NCBI GenBank assembly: GCA_000934455.1
Contig: KN885304.1
Span: 1 to 64,000 of the forward strand
DNA length: 64,000 nucleotides
Source of the DNA: Apostichopus parvimensis
Lineage: Eukaryota > Echinodermata > Holothuroidea > Aspidochirotida > Stichopodidae
Direction: 5' to 3'
Position 1 is the first letter of the stretch. Every line of letters starts with the position of its first letter. Positions 11,801 to 24,400 of this stretch are shown piece by piece. The notes beneath the pieces were generated by a model. It was not told the origin of the DNA, did not search any database, and worked only from the letters and a program-made list of their open reading frames with translations. The position numbers and the translations under genes are program-made.

Positions 11801-12979
11801 GATCCAATGTTACTAATCCTCTTTCTCTCATCCCCAAAATCAAAGTTTTGAAATGTAAACATTAGCTAAGTACTTTTCCTGATGATTCAAACCTCTAACA
11901 TTTTGCTCAGTCAGTCTGAGCGTAATAGATGACCATTTCTGTTCTCTTTTAGCATATAATAGCTTGTTTGTGCAGTTTCTCGTCTCAAACTGAGATGCAC
12001 GCTCTCTCCTTGTTCCAACCCCTCTTTAGGACGGACGTAAAGTTTCTGTTTTCAGACTCCTCCGGGGCATTCACAACTGTGTGTCAGTCACCTGCCAAAT
12101 ACAGAGGTTTTTCAATAATTACAAAGTTGTCACAATTACTCTACAAACATAATGTCACACCAATAAAAATAATAATAATAATAACTATTTGAAGCATGAC
12201 AAACCTTCACACTATTCCTTACTCGGATCACAACATATCTTTTTAACCATTCTCAGTGTAAATTGGAAAAGTGTGTAATGTTTGTAATAATGCATTTTTA
12301 TGAAGGGCACCCTGATCATTTATTTCTGTAAATCACTTACTACTGCCCAACAATGGAGTATATATCATATAACAAGATGTATGCATGATATGATGATTAT
12401 ATTTCAATTTTTTTGTTTTAGTGAAAATCAAGTTATTTGCAACTTTTCAATGTCAATTCTAAATGTGATGAAATATATAGATTTCTGAAGCAGAATTAAT
12501 GTTTAATATTTTTTTCGGCAGAGCACATGCATATGTCATTTTGCAGGAAAAGAAAAATATTGTATTAGGTTATGACTGATAAACATGCATATTAAAAACG
12601 GTTATATTTCATATTTGGCAAAAATTTTACAAGATAAGGACCATAAGGCCTTACATTATACAAGCAATATATTAAATATGTAAAAAGTTCATATGCAATC
12701 AATTGAGAATTGGCCAATATTTTAATAATTAATATTTCAATATTTCTTTACATATAAAACGAAAAGATAACATATTTGGAGCAACTAGGTATGCATATAA
12801 ATGGTAACATTAAAGACAACCTATGTTTAAGCAAAAAGTTATTTCAAAACCCACCTTCTGCACTTGTTTTAGTTTTAAATTCAAGCATTTAATACTACAG
12901 AATGATTAGAAAGGGAACAAAAGGAAGTTTTAGGAGGGAATTGTTTACTGAAAAAGTTGGGTAAATGTGAGACACTATG

Positions 12980-13665
12980 GAGATCCCAATGTGCACCATG
13001 AGTTTCCAGTGGGTACAGTATATCACTTCACTTTGCATAGTGAAGTCCCACTTGGTAAAGTAAGCCTCTACAGGGTCACAGCAAGGTCCCACTGGGTATG
13101 TCAGTAAGACCGTCACTGGGCACGATAAGGTCCCACTGGGCACTATGAGTTCCCGGTGGTAACACTTTATTAAGCACACAGAAACTGTAAATTTCCATTA
13201 GTTATGGTTAGACTTCTCTAGACATGGCAGGGACCAAGGCGATACTGTGCATTTTCAGCAGGTACGGTAAGAAATCACTCAGCGCTGCGAGATCCCAATC
13301 ATGGACACAGTCCATTCCCACCGACTCCAGTATAACTTCACTAGTCATAGAGAAAAATCTCACTGGGCACAGTAAGACTTCACTGGGCACAGTGAGGTCC
13401 CACTGGGCAGTGAGTTCCCACTAGGGGGGGGGCAGTGAGTTCCCACTGGGGTACAGCAAGATTTCACTCGGCACAGAGATATACCACTGGGGTACAACAA
13501 GATTTCACTGGGCACAGTAAGACTTCACTGGGCACAGTGAGGTCCCACTGGGTGTAGTAACTTCTCATTGGAAACAGTAAGACTTCACCGGGCACAATGA
13601 GGTCCCACTGGGCAGTGAGTTCCCACTGGGGTACAGCAATATTTCACTGGGCACAATGAGATCAC
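12980..13665 (+). repeat. Degenerate minisatellite, about 20-bp unit
   Basis: Imperfect repeats of GGCACAGTAAGACTTCACTG and GGTCCCACTGGG type run for nearly 700 bp, with alternating variants that suggest a 40-bp higher-order unit. A G run lies inside at about 13424. Open frames across it are a by-product. Confidence 0.8.
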
Positions 13666-16600
13666 ACAAGTTATCCTGATACCTATTTTGCAGAAACTAA
13701 TCTATAGAAATTTAGAAAAATAGGCAGAAATCATTTTTGGGGGAAATGTAACATTATTAGATATACTATAGGAACCATGGGATGCACCAATCTAGGGGGG
13801 GGGGGGGAGTTTGCTAATAGGAAATTTAAAAACAAGGACTGTAAATGAAAAGGAAAGCAATACATTACAGGTTATCAGAATGTTACAACTGGGTCTCCCA
13901 TACGACAACAGAAAGGACTCCGTACATCTTCTCGTAGCGGTCCGACGATGAGGTCATTTGTAATTGTTCAACTTTACACAGGATATTGCGAAATCAAAAC
14001 AAGCAAATTTTGGTCATTTTTCAAAGCGGAAAAGAAAATGTGAAAAACTGAAGAGAAGGAAGACAAACTGGATATAATCTTTCTCTTTGTTTTTGTATTT
14101 TTCTGAGACATTTGAAAGAAAACCAAGGAAATATGGACAAGATCCTATAGTATCTTTCCCAATATAAGAAGAGGTTAAACAAGGAAAAAAAAATTGGTCA
14201 AATACTAGATATATGAAAGAACCAATATAAACCAAAAAAAATGAGGCAGTAAAAATGCTATTTTGCAAAGGTGAAGGAGATTGAGGGTTACACATGCAAA
14301 ATGCAATGAGGAATGAAGTATTAAAATTCACTTCAAAATACTTTCACACAATATACTATATATTTGTATATGATTATGCAATTGGAAAACACATATATTT
14401 ATTCTTGATGAAATTTTAAATGCGTTTGATATATAAAAAGGACTTCGTATTGACAAAGTGGTACCAATAAATGTAAAATTTGAGATGTTGTCTTAATAGT
14501 ACTTTTACCGAAAAACTATATAAATATTTCTCTGAAATGTAATGCCAGGGACATGGTTCATTCAAATGTTGACCCTTTTTTGTTAATACTCTTATGAAAT
14601 AAAAAATTCACCCTTTGATGCAATACAAATACTTTCCCACTAATCACAGAATACTAATATATGTTTTTGGTCTCATTTCCGATTACATTTTTCTAATTAA
14701 AAAAACTATGAATTAAACAACATACCACTAAAGTGCAATCAACAGAGATATGAAAGAGACTTTTGAAGAAGAAAGTTGGGGGAAGAGAAAAAAAATTGTA
14801 TTCAGAAGTTTGTGGAACTTTAAAGTAAAAAACTTCCGATATAAAAATTCATACGTTCAAAAGAAGGAAATGGTTTTCTTTTTGTTAAGCACCATAATTC
14901 ATTTTGACATAATAATATCTTTTTCTAGCGGGGAATATTTTCTTCGGCTGCATGAAATGTGCAAAAGAGAGGGTGTCAAAGTACAGTAAACTGTTTGATA
15001 TAAAATGATCCATCAAAAAACCAAAAAATTTGAAAGAAAAGTCACTGCATGTTTCAGTTTACAGCAAAAATTTATTTCGGAAAGACTAAGAGGAAAGTTA
15101 TATTTTCTAATAATGCTTTAAACTATGCAAGATGGGCAGCAAACAGTTAAATATTAAAGGGATGCATGCAAGAAACAATAAAACCAGAATACAAAAATGT
15201 ATTGTGGTTTTGATGATGGAACATGAGCTATTTTCTTCATGAATCTGATGTAATGTATAATGAGGGTGTACAACATACTTGATCTAAGTAATACAGTGAA
15301 AAGCAGTGTGATGTGACAACAATAAATTCACAATGACACAGGCTGTCCTGAAATGACCATTGACCTCAACAACAAGCTTCTTGTACTAAATGACCTCCAC
15401 AAAAACAATAGGCTTCTTGTACTCAATGTGTTACTTCTACACACAAATATGAAATTATTCAGACCTTCCCTACTTTCAGATATCGATTTTACAAGCAAGG
15501 CGTCACAAACGCACAAACAAACACACGCCATCATGAATATAAAGGTTACGATTATAAATTATAACCAAAAAGCACTTGCTACATAATAAGTAAACTGGTC
15601 AACTATTATACTGGTCCCAACTAATTAGCTTGACTTTCAAGTTCCACATAGGTAATTTCGTAATATGCATCTCTCCTGAATTCAAATTAATAGCAAAGCT
15701 ACACATTTCTGAAAATTTTCAAACTTACTTCCGTATAAAGGGCCTCTTAGTTCTTAAATTTGAGGAAGGTCCCAATGTAGCCCTCGCTAAGCAAAACAAT
15801 TCTACTTATTATTTATTTGGTTGCTTCGAAGGTTTATTTTATGAGGAAGAAGAACTAAGAATGAAACGAAAATGAAGAAAAAAAACATCTAAGGTAAGAA
15901 CTAAGATGGAAACAGATGTCTACATTTGCAATATCATTAGCAGCTAATTAATTTGTGCTAAAAAAAAATACAAAATTTACCATTGAACATTGAAATTACT
16001 TATGACAGACACATTATACAACACTTATTACAATTTGGTTTTCAAACAGACTAACATGATAACATCTCTTCTTGAAAAGTATTATATACTTTGAGTTGGT
16101 ATATTTTAAAAATATAGATATTTAATATTTGAAGAAAGAAAGAAAATACTGCATACATACCATAAAAAACCTATATGAACATGACACTTACCAGTACTGA
16201 GAAATATTAGTCAGTTATTTTAAGTTGAAATAGAAATATTGAATGAAATATTGCTCAAATCTGTTCATGCTCTAATAACTAATACAAAAAAGTCCCAAAA
16301 TGCAATTAATTTTATGAAAAGCCATTTCAGAAATCCAACTGAACATGTTTGAAGTCAGCTCATATCAAGCAAATCTCCCCAACTTTATGAAATGTGGGGA
16401 GTGAAACCATGATAGAATTTTTTTTCAACGGTTTCAACACTTTCTTCTTTATGTTGAATATTATAGACCGAATTATATAGTGGAATATTACAATATATGG
16501 CACAATCATTGAGTAACCAATTTTTTGGAATTTGATGTAATATTTAAAAATTCTCTTCTGCAAGATTTGGTGAATTAAATAGTCACTGTTTTCAAATATT

Positions 16601-18060
16601 TTTGTGACAAAGGAAAATCATGTGACATTGGTTCTCTCTCTACTAACAATCCACTTTAAATGATTAACTGCTCTTGCAGATCTGAGGTGACTTTAAAAAA
16701 ATTGGAGGGGTTCCTAACCTTTCTAATAGACTCATGGACTAATGGGACCCCTTCTGAGACCACTAAATGATGCAAGCTATTGGACCCAACAACTTGTCCA
16801 AAAAGGAGATACACACTCATGCACATAATTTTGGTTCCAGGGGTACAGACTTCAAGAAGTAATCTAATAATCAAAAGACTTTTATTATCTCTGATATGTC
16901 ATCCTTTTATTCGATGCTGCTATACTTGAGGCACCCGATGAAAAATATGCGACTAGCCCAAACAAATTTATAACCATAAAATAAAAATAGACTACACAAA
17001 GATGGAAGTGATATTTTTTGCTGCTATTAATACTAAAAAGTGTAAGTTGCAGAATTTGATTAATTTCTATGATTGAGTTTAACAGCAATAAGTATAAAAA
17101 CCATGCAAAATACAAAAATATATAATATTGTTTTGGTTAACTATACAATTGCAGAATAATAAACTGGACAAGACACTGGACTAAAAATTGTTGCAGAGAT
17201 CATAATTGTTAGGAAAAGTTGTAGAAGGATGAGCTGTGGTATTAAACCTTGGCTGACTTTCAGAGGTAAAAAGAAAAGGTAACTTTTAGTGACAGCAAGT
17301 TTAAAGCAATTATTTCTTAGTCAAATGGCATGCTATGATGTAATAATAAAAAAAACAAAGCCACATGCAGTCAAATTCGGTTTTTTTTTCCCTCAAAATT
17401 ATATGAAAAAATTGAAAGAAATACTAATTGTTTTCTATGATTTTGAAAGAATCAATCAATGCTTTACAGAACTCTTCTTACCCTCCCACACTATACTTCA
17501 GATGTTTCCTCCTGAAGATGAAGATATTTTGGAATAAATCGTTTTACTAGAGATTAAGTTTATGATCTAATTTACATCTAATTTGTCCATCTGGATGCAA
17601 CTCTGGTAAAACATGATTATTTCCAAAAACGTTTTCAACTCTCTCCAACATTTCAGGGGAGTAATATACTAGAATTGTTACACAGAATGTGGTACTACTA
17701 TACCATTATTCTTACCTAGCAAAAAACGACATTGACATGAAATAGCCATTTGTAAACTGTTTCATCGAGACTAACTTTCCACCTTCTTGAAGGTGGTTCA
17801 AGGACTATGTACCTTGACATATCTTCAACAACTGCGGTACGATTATCAAGCTTGCAGTAGACCAGCAATATTATTAAAAGAAGCGACCGTTTAGTGATTA
17901 ATATGCCAAGCAAATCTACATCTATAGGCATGAAAATTGTTTGTTATATTCCAAATTAGCATCATGAAAATTCAGCTATATAATTTACAATTTCCTTTAT
18001 GATATGCAATTAATTATGTGTATGAGCTTGTAAAAATTAGCTACTTTATGTTATTTGTGA

Positions 18061-18066
18061 TTTATT
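18061..18066 (-). terminator. AATAAA close to the exchanger stop codon
   Basis: A minus-strand AATAAA lies 20 nt after the TAA of the exchanger. If used it would give a very short 3' UTR; other AT-rich hexamers further downstream are also possible. Confidence 0.3.
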
Positions 18067-18085
18067 TGTGATTTTGACATGTTTT

Positions 18086-18444
18086 TTAAAGTGTTGTTGT
18101 TTCACTTTCATGTGCGTCTCCTAGCAACCTCACCTCTTCATGATCCTCCTCGTCGCTGTCTCCTCCGAGAGTAATCTTGACTTCCAGATCTCTTTGTTCG
18201 TGGATACCGTCCAACTGAGACGGCTTCTCGTCCTCCTGACTCCCCTCTTTCTGACCCTCGTCTTGTGAAGCGGGGACTTTGTTACCAAACTCATCGTGAG
18301 GGTCCTCGGATGCTCTTACCGAGGGGGTAACGTCCATCTTTGAGAGCCGCCACGGAACCGACGACTCTTGAATGCTCAGCTTGTGTTCCTCCAGTTCCCT
18401 GTTGTCCTCCTTACCGGGGACATCGATTTCATCGACAGCATCCG
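18086..18444 (-). CDS. Exchanger terminal exon 16
   Basis: Encodes 118 residues to a [23 protein letters not shown] through PWRLSKMDV, then a Glu/Asp/Ser/Gln-rich tail ending HESETTTL. Acceptor GCTGTTAAAG; the first two bases complete the phase-1 codon. GC content is higher than its surroundings, as for a real coding exon. The -TTTL end fits a class I PDZ ligand. A GTGAGG inside could serve as a donor but is not needed. Confidence 0.86.
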
Positions 18445-21400
18445 CTTTAACAGCAAAGGAGAAGAAGGATGAGAAAAAGAATCAGGATGAGATGTAACTT
18501 CTGATATGCATAGTCTGATAATCTACCCTACATTTCAGTGAAGACAACAGGGACACAACCAACACATACTGGGAGGGGAGAGGGACGAGGGAAGACGGGG
18601 GAGGGTAAGATATCTACGGAGGTTTTATATATTTTACAACCTTTTGAACCAATGTTGAAGGATTTACAACTGTTTAGGTTATACCGCAATTACATGGTAA
18701 ACACTTACTGTACTTACTATACGGTAGGATTTTTGTTGTTGTAATATTCTGCCTCCCAGTCGAAGGGTGGGGGGAGGTGCTGAGCCCCCCCTGCTTTTTA
18801 GTCTGGGGGTCTAAACCCTCCCCAAAAGTATAAGGGTTTCTCCACACCATCCCCCCCCCCTCTCTCTCCCCCATTCTATAATTTAAATTCCTCTTCCTGT
18901 TGGTTTCACACACTCCCCTCCTCATACCTTTCCCTATTTACTCACTATGTTATAGAATAAAATATTAAGTCTATTCTAAGTGATCACTCTTGTCAACTCT
19001 AGAAATTTCACTGTTTGTAATTTTTTTTTGTGTGAAAGCATCAATACAAATTTGACTCCACATAAGGAGAAAAACTAATCTTAAAACTTTTCATACTTTT
19101 CATCAGTTTTTCATAGATTAATTGATATCTGCAGGTCATAAAGAATTACACTTATTTTCATAAGGAAAAAAAAAGAAGTTCTCCTTACCGGCAGAGAATG
19201 TTATACCAACGTCTTCATCTGCGATTTGATTAGAAGCTGAAAATTCTACAAACAGAAAAACAAGAAGTAACCATCAACAATTAAATTAACCAGAATCATT
19301 AGTTGACATATAACTGATAGAGAAATTTAATTTGAAATTATCAGCTGGCTGCCTTTTCGCTTTCAATCCTGATTAATTCGTTACCACAAAATCCATTTGT
19401 ACCTTCATTTCATAACTGAATTATGTGAGATTATTTGCTGTTATTTTCAACAGAGTATACACATCAAACTGAGGGGAAATACTTCAATTAAGGTTCAGAA
19501 TTAAAAAGGACCTACATCAGTGTGTTGATAAAAGTGTTTAAAGGTTCCACCATAGTAAATAGTTTTCACCTCACTGCTAAGTTTAGTTTCTTCTGCATTT
19601 TTTTTTATCATCAATATTCCTTCATTTCTTGAAATATCTCTACATATTCCTTACCTTATTATTATCAAACATGCAGGTACTTTCAAATAAGTTTACTCAC
19701 TTCTGTGATTTAAGGAAAGTTTACTAAAAAAATCTATTTCTACCAAATGAAAGTTTAAAATATAAAATATAAGCATAATAATGAAAATTGCGGTTTTTTT
19801 CTCACGGAAATGAAAAGCAAATGGAATAGGATGTGGTTGACATTGAAAAGAAGAAATATGATGTCACCAACAGTTGTTTTTAAATATCACTATTATCTTT
19901 TTTTTTCACTGTAGGATAACTTGTTCCTGAACACTATAATTGTCTATAAAAGTATCTATTGAACTACAGTTGTGCAACTTGCAGTCAGTATGTAGGCAAT
20001 ATGCAGTTAATATGCATGCAGTATGCAGGTAACATGTTTGATCAAGACTACCCTTAAAGGATGTGATCTAAATTTTAGTATACCATTTAATGGTTCCAAC
20101 TATACCCATGGACTTGTGGTTATCTGATCCTACATTACAAAAACTAAAAGAACTTTACAAACTTGCTTGAATTGCTGGTAAGTGTGGAAATTGAGTGACT
20201 CCTGTGGTCATTTTTTACAACCCTGACAGCAAATATGCTGGTATTAAATTTAAACTGCAAAAAACACATTGCAAATAAAGCATAACAAATTTGATCATTA
20301 AATTTAGAAAGCAGAATTTTAGGTTGTTTTGCAAACCAAAATTTATAACAGTAAAAGGTGTTTTTTGGTCACCTTTTCTCCTCTCACTACAAAATAACCA
20401 TTAAATTAATTCTGTATTATATCAGACTCATGGTTTATCTCCATTTCACTGATACAAATAGCAATAAAAAATCTTTTGCCAATTTGTATTGATAGTTTGT
20501 GGGTTTAGTAAACTTGCTGAAGAAAATAGCACCCATAATCATCCATACACTGTTTTAAAAGAAAAGTGCATTGACTCTAAAGGCAATGAGAAAGTGTGGA
20601 GGGAAGTGTTATGAATCAATAAAAATGACAGCAAATGGATTATTCAATAACCTTCCACCAAAATTAAAAACATTTCAGGCTTCAGGATCAAATTGTTTTT
20701 CAATCCCTCATCACCATGGTAACCGGTGATTCAAGTTTTGAGTTGACTCTCATCAACTTTTAAAAAAATTGAAGTTTATTCTTTGTCTATATAAATGAAC
20801 TTTCAGTTTTTGCATATAGTAAGGAAGTTTTTGTTTTTTCCACATTCTGTATTCAACTTTTTACCTTGCATGCAATCTATGCAAATGATATACGTTGGAA
20901 GAGAAAGATCAGAAAGTAAAAACTTTGTGATTAGGAGTCTAAACTCCTGCAAAGCTGAAGAGAAAAAGAAGAAACTTGTTAATTGACAGGTCAAAAATAT
21001 GAAACCATCCGCTAGTTTTTACCGCTTTTCACCTCTGGGTTATGTGACAGCACCATGGATGAAAATGTGTTGAAGATTGCAAAAAAATTTGTCTTATGAA
21101 TGAACTTGCATATGGTAAGAAAGTTTTTTTCTTCTGTTTTTTCCACATTCTGTATTCAACTTTTTACCTACCATGCAATCTATGCAAATGATATAAATTG
21201 GAAGAGAAAGATCAGAAAGTAGAAAATTTGTAATAAGGAGTCTACACTCCCGAAAAGCTGAAGAGAAAAAGAGGAAACTTGTTAATTGACACGTAAAAAA
21301 TATGCAACCATCCGCTAGTTTTTGCCGCTTTTCACCTCTTGGGTTATGTGACAGCACCATGGATGAAAATGTGTTAAAAATTGCAAAAATTGTTGCTTTG

Positions 21401-24400
21401 AAAGGAAAAGTTTGTGACAATGAATGAAGTAATTTGGGATCAATAAAATGATTTTTCTTTACGATTTTCTTCGGCAGAGTAATCATTATGTTTTGAATCA
21501 TTGTCGGCCGGATGAATCATGACCCTTGGAGGAACTAGAAGTTGAGCTGTAAAACAAGAGATGTGAAATGCTTTGTTAACTTCATAATTAACAGAGGATT
21601 AGCCTAAGCCCCCTTGTAGTCATGGCAGGCAAGTCTCCCTCTATTGTCCCCTGAAAATCACATCCTGAAACTACACTAAATTGTAGGAGTATGTGCAAAG
21701 CAAAGTCACTTGGTGCACATTAATAATATTGGTGCCACTCCTGTGGTACGTATCTGCTATCTCCTCTCTTTCCAATCTTATCTTTCCCTTCCCTTCCCCT
21801 CAACTTCCCCTCCATGCATCTAAACCATTCCAGACCACTTTATCTCTATAGCAAGATAAGCCTCAACACTATTTTAATCAAGTTCTGATGTTTGATGAAA
21901 CCTTACTATATAAAGATAAAACACCAAACAACCTAATTGAATTTTGTTGAAATTTCCACCAAAATCCATCATTTTGTCTGTCGATGGATGGTTGCATTCT
22001 TCTGTAAGAAAGCTAGTGATTAGTCCACACATAAAATCTGCAAGCAGCACATGCTGAAAAAATTTAAATACAGTCATCTAGAATTTTTTGCAACTTAGTT
22101 AGGCTAGGTACATCTGTGTGAAAGTAAAGCAAGCCCAGGTTAAGTTCTGATACTAGTGTTGAACAGAAGTGTCAACACAGAATTAACATTTTTGATTAAA
22201 CAGCCACTTTCTGAGAGTTTTCTTCAAGTTTTTATAAACAGAAAACAGACCTGACAATCAACAATGGCTTTTTTAAGTTTGTAAGAAAATTGTTGGTTAG
22301 AAAGGGTTTCAAAACCAATTTATAGAAATATGAAAAAATTTGTCACAGATACTAAAAATGTTCAAAATATATTTTCTACTGATACTACTAACACTATTAT
22401 TATTATTATTTATTATTATTATTATTGTTATTAATATACATGTAAAATCTCTCACAATAAAGTGCCTGACAAAACTGACATATTCTAAAACCTACCATCA
22501 CTTCCCTTCTTGCTGTGTAACGATGCTTTTGATTTCTTGTGATACCCGTGTCCCCGTTTCTTGTGTTTCATTTTATGGTCGATGTGAATCTTCATACTTC
22601 GATACATCAAAGATTCGGGATTAGACGCGAAGCTGACTTTTGATGAGATTGGGTACACATCCTGCAATGAGAGAACACATACATAATACATCATCATCTT
22701 ATTATAATGAGCAGCCAACACACATCCTGCAATGAGAGAACACATATACATAATACATCATCATCTTATTATAATGAGCAGCCAACACACATCCTGCAAT
22801 GAGAGAACACACATACATAATACATCATCATCTTATTATAATGAGCAGCCAACATGATCTTAATTCTATTATTAGCAGTATGATTCTCAGTGCTTGTGGG
22901 TTGATGTTTTTCTAATTTAACATACAAAATGACCATTGATAACAAATCAATCTTTCACTTTCTCTGGATATATGCTGCTAAAATTTAAACAAAAGCAATC
23001 AGAAAGCAAACAGCAGGTAGGATGAATTGGTACACAACACTCATCATGTGTACAGCTGTATATAGGGAGGATGAATTGGTACGTAACCCTCATCATGTGT
23101 ATAGCTGTATAGAGGATGAATTGTTAAGCAACACTCTGTTATCCTACTATACATTAATGACTATGACAGATTGATGTTTCTGAATGACAAGAATCCTTTT
23201 TGACAAAGCTAATCGGTGTCAAAACTTACCGAACGAGCCCGATACATATTATTTGTGAGGAATTCTGTATGATGGTTAATTGATTCTTTCTGTACCCTTC
23301 CAGGGACGGCTTGTGTGTCCGTGGCATGCATATCTAAACATGGTACTCCTTCACCCATAGGAACTTGCCTGCAATATCAACATGAGAATAAAAATAGAAG
23401 ATGTTTAATAACTAGATGATATACGAGAAAAATCAATCCGGGAAAAAATTGAAATTTTAGACTGGTAACCATGTATCGAGATATTTTACTAGTGTTTCTG
23501 TATTTGTTCACACTGTCGGTCACCTATGAGATTTAGATGAACTGAATTTAGGTCAGACCCACCTTCATTCACGGATTCAAGGTCTGAGTTTAGAATCCCA
23601 TAAAACACTTAAAACGAAGGGAAAAAAGAGAAAGCAGAAGATAGAGGAAGGAGGCAGGGAAGGAAGTGAAACAAAATGGAGGGAAATAAAATAGGACAGG
23701 GAAGGAGAAGGTATGAGGAGGTAGAGGGTTAGAGGAGGCAGGGGTGAGAGGGGCAGGGGAAGGAAGGAGGCAGGGGAAGGAAGGAGGCAGGGAAAGGAAG
23801 GAGGCAGGGAAAGGAAGGAGGCAGGGAGAGGAACTAAGCAGGGGAATGAAGGAGGCAGGGAAAGGAAGGAGGCAGGGAAAGGAAGGAGGCAGGGAAGGGA
23901 AGGAGGCAGGGAAAGGAAGGAGGCAGGGGAAGGAAGGAGGCAGGGAAAGGAAGGAGGCAGGGAAAGGAAGGAGGCAGGGAAAGGAAGGAGGCAGGGAAGG
24001 GAAGGAGGCAGGGAAAGGAAGGAGGCGGCAGGGAAGGGAAGGAGGCAGGGAAAGGAAGGAGGCAGGGGAATGAAGGAGGCAGGGGAATGAAGGAGGCAGG
24101 GAAGGGAAGGGAAGGAGAAGGTATGAGGAGGCAGGGGTGAGAGGAGGCAGGGGAAGGAAGGAGGCAGGGAAAGGAAGGAGGCAGGGATAGGAAGGAGGCA
24201 GGGAAAGGAAGGAGGCAGGGAAGGGAAGGAGGCAGGGAAAGGAAGGAGGCAGGGAAGGAAAGGAGGCAGGGAAAGGAAGGAGGCAGGGAAAGGAAGGAGG
24301 CAGGGAAAGGAAGGAGGCAGGGAAAGGAAGGAGGCAGAGAAGGGAAGGAGGCAGGGAAGGGAAGGAGGCAGGGAAAGGAAGGAGGCAGGTAAGGAAGGAG

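Larger units (their letters stand above)
7817..18060. other. Intergenic region between UPF0598 and the exchanger
   Basis: About 10 kb of AT-rich sequence contains no exon I can support. It holds a short triplet of CATCAGGGGT units (about 7885-7915), a duplicated block at 8040-8822, a MITE at 8152-8499, G- and C-rich tracts near 9860, 10920 and 11670, and a minisatellite at 12980-13665. The rest is unstructured to my eye. Confidence 0.6.
20795..21394 (-). repeat. 300-bp tandem duplication in the exchanger tail
   Basis: Copies at 20795-21089 and 21101-21394 match almost throughout (period about 303), covering each candidate exon and both flanks, including a shared CAGCACCATGGATGAAAATG segment. 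Divergence is roughly 10 percent by eye. Confidence 0.85.

Noticed and set aside
13010-13430. Repetitive 60-94-codon frames near 13 kb, and the thought that the array might be a CRISPR
   Set aside because: The units are contiguous and degenerate with no spacer pattern; it is an ordinary minisatellite in animal DNA.
17716-17931. 71-codon minus-strand frame just past the exchanger stop, considered as an extra tail exon
   Set aside because: The exon at 18086-18444 already ends in a stop with a plausible PDZ ligand, and no matching donor and acceptor pair links it.
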